The position numbers were made by a program, and so were the translations under genes. A stretch of 5,261 nucleotides of DNA from the NCBI GenBank assembly GCA_021846145.1, contig JAJZCJ010000220.1, forward strand, positions 1 to 5,261, read 5' to 3'. Origin of the DNA: Bacillota bacterium (GTDB lineage: Bacteria; Bacillota; Bacilli; Alicyclobacillales; SLC66). The notes beneath the pieces were generated by a model that did no database searches, had not been told where the DNA came from, and saw only the letters and a program-made list of their open reading frames with translations. Below, piece after piece: positions 1 through 5,261 of the stretch. Position 1 is the stretch's first letter. Each line of letters opens with the position of its first letter.

Positions 1-44
1 AAAACAACGATGGCCAACAACCAAATTACACCATTCATATGCAT
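1..44 (-). CDS. Possible start of a further gene downstream of serS (3' part outside window)
   Basis: Six bases after the serS stop codon, an ATG at 44 opens a frame with no stop up to the window edge. It reads MHMNGVIWLLAIVV, a short polar start followed by a hydrophobic run that resembles the beginning of a signal anchor or first membrane helix. A second in-frame ATG lies at 38. No convincing Shine-Dalgarno sequence precedes either ATG, so expression may depend on coupling to serS, or the frame may be fortuitous. Only 14 codons are visible, so no function can be assigned. A frame this short stays open by chance quite often; the call rests on its hydrophobicity and its tight spacing behind serS. 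Confidence 0.33.
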   Translation of the reverse strand, partial: MHMNGVIWLLAIVV

Positions 45-50
45 GCTGAG

Positions 51-1340
51 TTATGCTCTGGTCAACCGATCAAGACCACCTAAATAAGGGATCAAAACTT
101 TAGGGACACGAACGGAGCCATCCTCCTCCTGATAGTTTTCAAGAATTGCTGCCACTGTGCGCCCAATTGCTAATCCAGAGCCATTTAAGGTATGAACAAA
201 TTCAGGTTTTGCTTTATCATTTCTGCGAAACCTGATGCTGCTACGTCGTGCTTGGAAATCCTCAAAATTACTACATGAGGAAATTTCCCTATAAGTATTG
301 GCAGATGGTAACCACACTTCTAAATCAAATTTTTTAGTTTCTTTAAAACCAAGATCTCCGGTACATATCTCAATCACACGGTAAGGAAGATCTAGTTTTT
401 GTAGAATCACTTCTGCATCGCCAACGATAGAATTCAATGCATCGTATGAATTTTCAGGTAGTACAAATTGCACAAGTTCAATCTTATTAAATTGATGTAA
501 ACGAATTAACCCTCTTGTGTCCTTACCGCTTGATCCTGCTTCCGAACGAAAACAGGTACTAAAGCCTGCATACTTAATCGGTAATTGTTCAAATGAAAGA
601 ATCTCATCCCGATGTAAATTTGTCACAGGTACTTCTGCAGTGGGAATCAAGTAATAATCCCAGTCTGCAATCTTAAAAACATCTTCTTCAAATTTAGGCA
701 AGTTACCCGTACCGATCATACTCTCTTTATTAACAAGATACGGCGGCCATACTTCAATGTATCCACGTTCACCAGTTTGAACATCAATCATAAAATTGAT
801 GAGCGCACGCTCCAATCTCGCACCCATTCCTGATGCAAACACAAAGCGCGATCCGGTCACTTTTGCAGCCCGTTCAAAATCAAAAATACCTAAACTCGTC
901 CCTATTTCCCAATGCGGTTTAGGAGAAAAATTGAGACTGACAGGTTCTCCGTGAATTCTAATTTCAACATTTTCTTGCTCTGAACGCCCATACGGCACAC
1001 TTTCATGAGGCACATTAGGTAGTCTCATTAAAATAAAAATCTGCTCATCATCAAGCACTTTTAATCTGTCATCTAATAATTTGATCTGATCGCCCACTAA
1101 GCGCATATCTTCAATCAATTCATCAGCATTTTGCGTATGTTGCTTACGCTTTGCCACTTCTTGAGATACGCTGTTACGCCTAGCCTTTAATGCCTCCGTT
1201 TGTGCGATCAACTCTCTTCTTTCCTTATCCACTATAAAAAAACGTTCAAAGAGAGTAAGCGTATCAAGTGGTTCATTACGTTTCTCTAGTGCTTGTTTAA
1301 TGATTTCTGGATTTTGACGAAGCATTTTTGCATCTAGCAT
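51..1340 (-). CDS. serS: Seryl-tRNA synthetase (class II aminoacyl-tRNA synthetase)
   Basis: Cytoplasmic homodimeric enzyme that activates serine with ATP and charges tRNA-Ser (and tRNA-Sec where present). The 429 residues match the usual bacterial length (about 425). Residues 1-110 form the N-terminal domain with the charged, heptad-like helical arm (about 35-105) that grips the long variable arm of tRNA-Ser. The catalytic core follows: PHWEIG (142-147), the TAE serine-binding loop (234-236), class II motif 2 beginning [14 protein letters not shown] (264-277), the ISSCSN segment (353-358) and motif 3 GSGLAIGRT (387-395) with its conserved Arg394. The ATG start is supported by AAGGAG at 1349-1354, eight bases upstream. 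It lies 27 bases behind the regulator gene, so it is probably cotranscribed with it. No room exists for a T-box leader directly upstream, although Bacillus serS has one. The gene is intact and identification is secure. Confidence 0.98.
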   Translation of the reverse strand: MLDAKMLRQNPEIIKQALEKRNEPLDTLTLFERFFIVDKERRELIAQTEALKARRNSVSQEVAKRKQHTQNADELIEDMRLVGDQIKLLDDRLKVLDDEQIFILMRLPNVPHESVPYGRSEQENVEIRIHGEPVSLNFSPKPHWEIGTSLGIFDFERAAKVTGSRFVFASGMGARLERALINFMIDVQTGERGYIEVWPPYLVNKESMIGTGNLPKFEEDVFKIADWDYYLIPTAEVPVTNLHRDEILSFEQLPIKYAGFSTCFRSEAGSSGKDTRGLIRLHQFNKIELVQFVLPENSYDALNSIVGDAEVILQKLDLPYRVIEICTGDLGFKETKKFDLEVWLPSANTYREISSCSNFEDFQARRSSIRFRRNDKAKPEFVHTLNGSGLAIGRTVAAILENYQEEDGSVRVPKVLIPYLGGLDRLTRA

Positions 1341-1348
1341 GTGTTCAA

Positions 1349-1354
1349 CTCCTT
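1349..1354 (-). promoter_or_regulatory. Ribosome binding site of serS
   Basis: AAGGAG on the minus strand, eight bases before the serS ATG at 1340. It lies in the 27-base gap after the regulator stop codon, showing that serS has its own strong initiation signal rather than relying on coupling. Confidence 0.8.
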
Positions 1355-1367
1355 AATTTCCATGAAC

Positions 1368-2048
1368 CTATTCTCGTTCAATGGAAACCTCACCGTTAAA
1401 TGTATAACCAAATCCCCTAGACGAGACTATCAATTGGGGAGACGCAGGATTTTCTTCTAGTTTTTCTCGCAATCGTGAAATATACACATATAAATCCTCT
1501 TTTTTCCCTGAACCCATTGGTCCCCAGATATGGCTAATCAATTCCTCAGTGGGGGTATATCGCCCATTAGACGAAATAAGTGCTTTTAATAATACCAATT
1601 CCGTTTGGGTTAAACTTATACGCTTGCCACGAACATTAACAATCGCATCATGAAAAGAACGCATAGTTAATTCGTACTTTTGCATTAGTAACTGCTTATT
1701 ATCGATGGTATTTAGTATTCTTTGAATGTCATCGCCAAGTTCATTCCAAGGCTTCGAGATAACATCATAAGCCCCTAATCGCAGGGCCTTTTCCTCTATC
1801 TCACGTTTACTGACAGGTGAAATTAATACTAAATTCGTATTGGGTATTTTCCCTATATTTCTCCATATTGTAAATTGTGACCGCGTAACATAAGCAACTT
1901 CATAAAATAGCACATCCAGACCATTATCTTGACATTGCTGTATTATGCTGTCCTTTTGTTGAACAGCATATACTTCATGTATAGAAGGAATATAAGATTG
2001 AATGCGATTTAACGCCCAATCATTTTTAGTAGCTATGCCTATATGCAT
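1368..2048 (-). CDS. Atypical OmpR-family response regulator: degenerate receiver plus winged-helix DNA-binding domain
   Basis: Predicted cytoplasmic transcription factor of 226 residues. Residues 1-115 have a receiver-like layout, but the phosphorylation site is altered: the acidic pair after the first strand is replaced by Thr-Lys (IGIATKND, residues 3-10) and the acceptor Asp position by Glu50 (DVLFYE, 45-50). The conserved Ser77 (VLISPV) and Lys99 (ISKPW) remain. Residues about 125-220 form a Trans_reg_C winged helix: SLTQTELVLLKAL (145-157), recognition helix around DLYVYISRLREKL (185-197) and wing SSRGFGYTF (209-217). I chose ATG 2048 because AGGGGG (2058-2063) lies nine bases upstream; the in-frame TTG at 2057 abuts that site. 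The gene lies 29 bases after pdxT and 27 before serS, with no histidine kinase in view. Phosphorylation-independent DNA binding is inferred; target genes are unknown. Confidence 0.88.
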   Translation of the reverse strand: MHIGIATKNDWALNRIQSYIPSIHEVYAVQQKDSIIQQCQDNGLDVLFYEVAYVTRSQFTIWRNIGKIPNTNLVLISPVSKREIEEKALRLGAYDVISKPWNELGDDIQRILNTIDNKQLLMQKYELTMRSFHDAIVNVRGKRISLTQTELVLLKALISSNGRYTPTEELISHIWGPMGSGKKEDLYVYISRLREKLEENPASPQLIVSSRGFGYTFNGEVSIERE

Positions 2049-2057
2049 AGCAAACAA

Positions 2058-2063
2058 CCCCCT
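2058..2063 (-). promoter_or_regulatory. Ribosome binding site that decides the regulator start
   Basis: AGGGGG on the minus strand lies nine bases before ATG 2048 and directly abuts the in-frame TTG at 2057. Spacing therefore favours the ATG, giving a 226-residue protein instead of 229. Confidence 0.65.
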
Positions 2064-2077
2064 ACAGCGACACGATC

Positions 2078-2692
2078 CTATAAATTCGCTATGTCAATAC
2101 TCCCAATGCATCGTTTTATGATATTTCTAAAATGAAGATGAATGCTTGTGTCTTCAGTCAATTCCGGATGAAAAGCAGTGACCAATAAATTACCTTGTTG
2201 AGCCGCTACTATTTTGCCTTCAAATTCAGAAAGCACTTCCACTTTTTCAGCACATGTTACTATATGTGGTGCCCTAATGAATACTGCAGGAAAGTCTTCC
2301 GCGATTCCTTTGATATGTATGGGAGTCTCGAATGATTCTCTCTGTCTTCCAAAACTGTTTCGATTTACAGTTATGTCCATTAGTCGGAGAGGTGCACTTT
2401 CAAAGCCCTCAATTTGATCAGCAAGCAAAATTAAACCTGCACATGTTCCAAATATCGGCATGCCTTGCTTTGCTTTTTCTTTAATCAGTGAAGACAACTG
2501 ATACTTTTCAATGAGTTTACCAATGGTGGTACTTTCTCCACCAGGAATAATCAATCCATCAATCATTTCGATATCGTCTGGGTGCTTTACTAACACAGGG
2601 TTATCGCCTAACTTGCGAACACTATTTGCATGTTCACTGACAGCCCCTTGAACGTTTAATATACCAATATTAAATCGCTTCTCTGTTACCAA
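2078..2692 (-). CDS. pdxT: Pyridoxal 5'-phosphate synthase glutaminase subunit PdxT
   Basis: Class I glutamine amidotransferase subunit of PLP synthase. It hydrolyses glutamine and passes ammonia to PdxS in a 12+12 complex in the cytosol. The 204 residues contain the expected elements: the N-terminal VQGAVSEH (14-21), the oxyanion-region motif PGGESTT (50-56), the nucleophile Cys84 in GTCAGL (82-87), NRNSFGRQ (110-117), FIRAPH (138-143) and the catalytic His175/Glu177 of FHPELTED (174-181). The start is a TTG at 2692 that overlaps the pdxS end by seven bases; no ATG or GTG lies in frame before the conserved region, and the only SD-like GAGG is too close to the TTG. Translation is probably coupled to pdxS, suiting the 1:1 complex. 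The N-terminus is several residues longer than in B. subtilis PdxT (196 aa). Identification is secure; the exact start is less so. Confidence 0.97.
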   Translation of the reverse strand: MVTEKRFNIGILNVQGAVSEHANSVRKLGDNPVLVKHPDDIEMIDGLIIPGGESTTIGKLIEKYQLSSLIKEKAKQGMPIFGTCAGLILLADQIEGFESAPLRLMDITVNRNSFGRQRESFETPIHIKGIAEDFPAVFIRAPHIVTCAEKVEVLSEFEGKIVAAQQGNLLVTAFHPELTEDTSIHLHFRNIIKRCIGSIDIANL

Positions 2693-3570
2693 CCTCGATC
2701 AGCCATCCGTTCATGCTCGCTTAGCGTAGAGATCTCCAAGCCACGCATAGGTGTTCCTAGTCCGTGAGACAATTTTGCTAATAAATCGTAATCCTTATAG
2801 TTCATCGTCGCATCAACAATGGCACGAGCAAATTTTTCTGGATTTTCAGATTTGAATATTCCAGAACCCACAAATATGCCATCTGCGCCCAATTCCATCA
2901 TAAGTGCCGCATCGGCTGGTGTTGCCACTCCACCTGCTGCAAAATTCACTAACGGTAATTTTCCTTCTTTGTTGATTTCCAACAACAATTCCAATGGAGC
3001 GCCGATAGCTTTAGATTCAGCTACTAGTTCATCCACTGACATTGACGCTACTTTGCGAATATGTGCTTGTACTTCACGCATGTGTTTGACAGCTTCCACA
3101 ATATTCCCTGTACCAGGTTCCCCTTTGGTACGAATCATAGAAGCACCCTCAGCCATCCTTCGCAATGCCTCTCCCAGATTGCGTGCGCCACATACAAACG
3201 GAACCGTAAAATCTCTTTTATTTAAATGAAAACGTTCATCTGCAGGGGTTAACACTTCACTCTCATCAATATAGTCAACACCCAAAGCTTCCAATATTCG
3301 AGCTTCTGATATATGACCAATACGACATTTTGCCATTACTGGAATGGAAACTGATTTCATTACTTCTTCGATGATAGTAGGGTCCGCCATGCGGGCAACT
3401 CCGCCTGCAGCACGAATATCAGATGGTACTCGCTCAAGTGCCATTACAGCTACTGCACCTGCTGCCTCTGCCACCTTTGCCTGTTCGGCATTGATAACAT
3501 CCATAATAACGCCATTCTTTTGCATCTGCGCCATTCCACGCTTTACTCTTTCTGTACCTGTAATTGCCAC
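2686..3570 (-). CDS. pdxS: Pyridoxal 5'-phosphate synthase subunit PdxS (lyase)
   Basis: Synthase subunit of the DXP-independent vitamin B6 pathway. It condenses ribose 5-phosphate, glyceraldehyde 3-phosphate and ammonia from PdxT into PLP, on a (beta/alpha)8 barrel that assembles into dodecamers. From the GTG at 3570 the protein has 294 residues, the same length as B. subtilis PdxS, and begins [12 protein letters not shown], like the family. Catalytic residues fall at the expected positions: Asp24 (VIMDV), Lys81 (VMAKCRIGH) and Lys149 ([10 protein letters not shown]). The phosphate-binding [11 protein letters not shown] and [12 protein letters not shown] loops and the C-terminal ERMADRGW are present. 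A TTG two codons upstream (3576) is the alternative start: the SD AAGGAGG (3582-3588) is five bases from the TTG and eleven from the GTG, so spacing does not settle it and homology favours GTG. A sigma-A-like promoter lies at 3615-3644. The gene is intact. Confidence 0.98.
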   Translation of the reverse strand: MAITGTERVKRGMAQMQKNGVIMDVINAEQAKVAEAAGAVAVMALERVPSDIRAAGGVARMADPTIIEEVMKSVSIPVMAKCRIGHISEARILEALGVDYIDESEVLTPADERFHLNKRDFTVPFVCGARNLGEALRRMAEGASMIRTKGEPGTGNIVEAVKHMREVQAHIRKVASMSVDELVAESKAIGAPLELLLEINKEGKLPLVNFAAGGVATPADAALMMELGADGIFVGSGIFKSENPEKFARAIVDATMNYKDYDLLAKLSHGLGTPMRGLEISTLSEHERMADRGW

Positions 3571-3581
3571 GTGCAAACCAT

Positions 3582-3588
3582 CCTCCTT
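3582..3588 (-). promoter_or_regulatory. Ribosome binding site of pdxS
   Basis: AAGGAGG on the minus strand is the strongest Shine-Dalgarno sequence in the window. It is five bases from TTG 3576 and eleven from GTG 3570, so it permits either start. An ATG immediately after it is out of frame with pdxS. Confidence 0.8.
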
Positions 3589-3614
3589 GTCATTGTTTAC
3601 AAACTAATTTCTAC

Positions 3615-3644
3615 ATTGTATCCCGAATACATCATGAATCTCAA
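3615..3644 (-). promoter_or_regulatory. Sigma-A-type promoter of pdxS (pdxST operon)
   Basis: On the minus strand, TTGAGA (3639-3644) and TACAAT (3615-3620) are separated by 18 bases; each differs from consensus at one position. The -35 begins directly after the TAG stop (3645-3647) of the small membrane protein gene. Transcription would start near 3607-3609, giving a leader of about 35-40 bases with the strong AAGGAGG. An inverted repeat, TGTAT-5-ATACA (3617-3631), overlaps the -10 and could be an operator, though it is short. Confidence 0.65.
3617..3631. repeat. Short inverted repeat overlapping the pdxS -10 box
   Basis: TGTAT and ATACA arms of five bases flank a five-base spacer. The repeat covers part of the promoter spacer and most of the -10. 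Its position suits a repressor operator, but five-base arms in AT-rich DNA arise easily by chance. No pdxR-like (MocR-family) regulator gene is present in the window. Confidence 0.3.
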
Positions 3645-3776
3645 CTATTTGTTCTTGTCGTTTCGCATTTGGCGAAGGAACTTCCTAAACATAAAAAATC
3701 CCCCAGTAAGAATGACGACAATAAGCACGATATCAACAGACATATAAAGGGTCGTCATATGATACACTTTACGCAT
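3645..3776 (-). CDS. Small single-pass membrane protein, unidentified
   Basis: A 43-codon frame between the phosphodiesterase and pdxS. It starts MRKVYHMTTL, has one hydrophobic stretch at residues 10-30 (SVDIVLIVVILTGGFFMF, with Asp15 near its outer end) and ends in a strongly basic tail, RKFLRQMRNDKNK. By the positive-inside rule the tail is cytoplasmic and the N-terminus outside. The start is uncertain: AAGGGAG (3779-3785) is only two bases from ATG 3776 and eleven from an in-frame GTG at 3767; an in-frame ATG at 3788 gives 47 residues but overlaps that SD. An extended -10 promoter at 3801-3809 lies just upstream, and the stop sits directly against the pdxS promoter. I do not recognise a family. 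The hydrophobic-then-basic layout and exact fit between two promoters argue against chance. Confidence 0.6.
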   Translation of the reverse strand: MRKVYHMTTLYMSVDIVLIVVILTGGFFMFRKFLRQMRNDKNK

Positions 3777-3800
3777 CACTCCCTTCATACAAGTATGTTC

Positions 3801-3809
3801 ATTATACCA
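3801..3809 (-). promoter_or_regulatory. Extended -10 promoter ahead of the small membrane protein gene
   Basis: Minus strand TGGTATAAT matches the extended -10 consensus TGnTATAAT in full. No good -35 hexamer is found 16-19 bases upstream (best candidates are GAAGTA-like), which is tolerated by extended -10 promoters. Transcription would begin near 3794-3796, so ATG 3788 would be nearly leaderless and ATG 3776 would have a leader of about 18-20 bases containing AAGGGAG. It begins nine bases downstream of the phosphodiesterase stop codon (3818-3820). Confidence 0.55.
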
Positions 3810-3818
3810 TAACGTTAT
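3809..3818. repeat. Perfect 10-base palindrome ATAACGTTAT at the promoter edge
   Basis: ATAACGTTAT reads the same on both strands. It touches the stop codon of the phosphodiesterase at one end and the TG of the extended -10 at the other, so a protein bound here could block the promoter. Too short and AT-rich to be called an operator on its own. Confidence 0.25.
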
Positions 3819-4552
3819 CATTTTACTTCAGAATTAACGAATTTTCTCGCCATACGGGGATGGTCTGTTATAATTGCATCTACTCCCAAGGCATCAAAAA
3901 CTCTAATTAAATTTGGTTCATTGACTGTATAGGGTCTTACCTTCAATTGATAATTGAAGACCTCATTCATATATACAGCATTGACTATTCGTTTTAGAGG
4001 GTGCACACCATCAAGCCCAAATTGATATACATTGGCAGGCGAAATTGGTGAAAAGGCCCCCGTTAACAATGCCGTCTGCACATTTGGCGCACTGCGTTTC
4101 ACGATCTGTACACACAGATGGTCAAACGATGAAATAATTGTACGATCTAACAACTTAAATTGATCCAGCAGCTTAATCACTTGTAATTCAATGCCTGGAT
4201 AGCGAATTGGTTCATTCTTAATCTCGATATTTAATGTCATATTCGTCTGGCGAATATAATCTAACACTTCACGTAATGTTGGGATTTTTTCACCACGAAA
4301 TTGAGGGTGGAATTTTCCCCCAGCATCCAATGTTTTGATCCATGAATAGGACGCAGCATAGATATAACCACGTCCATTTGTAGTGCGATTTAATGTCCCG
4401 TCATGAATTACAATCAATTCTCCATCCCGCGTTCTTTGAACATCCAATTCAATGGCATTTGCACCACTTCGATTTGCTTCTTCAAATGCTACCATTGTAT
4501 TTTCAGGGCAAACAGCACTTGCTCCACGATGTGCCCATATCTCCAATTTCAA
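3818..4552 (-). CDS. Glycerophosphodiester phosphodiesterase, cytosolic UgpQ-like
   Basis: Metal-dependent TIM-barrel enzyme that splits glycerophosphodiesters (deacylated phospholipid head groups) into glycerol 3-phosphate and an alcohol. The 244 residues carry the family's catalytic signature: His8-Arg9 in AHRGAS, PENT (16-19), Glu35 and Asp37 in IELDVQ, His50 in VIHDGTLNRTT, Glu110 and Lys112 in NIEIKNE, and the C-terminal TVNEPN...GVDAIITDHP. No signal peptide or membrane segment is visible, so it should act in the cytosol. It lies five bases after guaB. Start choice is open: TTG 4552 is given, but AGGGG (4555-4559), which contains part of the guaB TAG stop, is spaced better (eight bases) to the in-frame TTG at 4546, which would give 242 residues. 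In Bacillus subtilis this slot holds dacA. Substrate specificity cannot be read from the sequence. Confidence 0.93.
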   Translation of the reverse strand: MKLEIWAHRGASAVCPENTMVAFEEANRSGANAIELDVQRTRDGELIVIHDGTLNRTTNGRGYIYAASYSWIKTLDAGGKFHPQFRGEKIPTLREVLDYIRQTNMTLNIEIKNEPIRYPGIELQVIKLLDQFKLLDRTIISSFDHLCVQIVKRSAPNVQTALLTGAFSPISPANVYQFGLDGVHPLKRIVNAVYMNEVFNYQLKVRPYTVNEPNLIRVFDALGVDAIITDHPRMARKFVNSEVK

Positions 4553-4557
4553 AACCC

Positions 4558-5261
<704 letters not shown>

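Noticed and set aside
1395..1440. TTGATA and TATACA on the minus strand inside the regulator gene as a serS promoter
   Set aside because: The spacing is about 21 bases, too long for a normal sigma-A promoter, and the bases fall in conserved wing codons.
2087..2096. Perfect TTGACA on the minus strand near the end of pdxT as a promoter for the regulator gene
   Set aside because: No -10-like hexamer lies 15-19 bases downstream; TATAGG is only about nine bases away. The bases are explained by the pdxT codons for Ile-Asp-Ile.
2214..2417. Plus-strand 67-codon frame opposite pdxT
   Set aside because: Antisense shadow of conserved pdxT codons; no recognisable domain or initiation signal.
2819..3229. 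Plus-strand open frame of 136 codons opposite pdxS
   Set aside because: Lies wholly antisense to a highly conserved pdxS; the translation is rich in Ala, Ser and Pro with no domain, as expected of a shadow frame.
3666..3681. TTCGC/GCGAA inverted repeat as a terminator before pdxS
   Set aside because: The stem is only five bases, lies inside the small membrane protein gene and has no T-run after it on the minus strand.
3344..3812. Three overlapping plus-strand frames of 75-87 codons across the pdxS start and the region upstream
   Set aside because: They overlap each other and the pdxS gene, lack good ribosome binding sites, and have low-complexity or irregular composition. The minus-strand small membrane frame and the promoters explain the region better.

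Overview
The window carries one co-directional gene block, entirely on the minus strand. In transcription order it reads: guaB (3' part only), a cytosolic glycerophosphodiester phosphodiesterase, a previously uncalled small membrane protein, pdxS, pdxT, an OmpR-type DNA-binding protein with a degenerate receiver domain, serS, and the first codons of one more possible gene that runs off the left edge. There are no rRNA or tRNA genes, no CRISPR array and no insertion sequences.

The organism is most likely a Gram-positive member of the Bacillales (Firmicutes). The PdxS/PdxT (DXP-independent) vitamin B6 pathway, the nesting of pdxST between guaB and serS (in Bacillus subtilis the order is guaB-dacA-pdxS-pdxT-serS), purine-rich AAGGAG-type ribosome binding sites, moderate-to-low GC and frequent TTG/GTG starts all fit. 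The gene order differs from Bacillus: dacA is absent, a phosphodiesterase plus a small membrane protein sit in its place, and a regulator gene lies between pdxT and serS. This suggests a lineage outside Bacillus proper; I cannot name a genus safely.

Layout: 4558-5261 is the C-terminal half of IMP dehydrogenase (GMP synthesis). 3818-4552 is the phosphodiesterase, whose ribosome binding site includes the guaB stop codon. 3577-3817 has no long gene; it holds an extended -10 promoter (about 3801-3809), a 43-47 residue single-pass membrane protein (3645-3788) and a good sigma-A-like promoter (3615-3644) for pdxS. 2686-3570 and 2078-2692 are the PLP synthase pair, overlapping by seven bases. 1368-2048 is the atypical response regulator and 51-1340 is seryl-tRNA synthetase.

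PdxS and PdxT form one enzyme complex that makes pyridoxal 5'-phosphate from ribose 5-phosphate, glyceraldehyde 3-phosphate and glutamine-derived ammonia. GuaB and SerS are housekeeping enzymes of nucleotide and protein synthesis. Gaps downstream of pdxS are under 30 bases, so pdxS-pdxT-regulator-serS probably form one transcript started at the 3615-3644 promoter. Most of the window is ordinary core metabolism. The parts worth a second look are the regulator with Glu at the phospho-acceptor position, the unannotated small membrane protein, and the two promoter regions around it.
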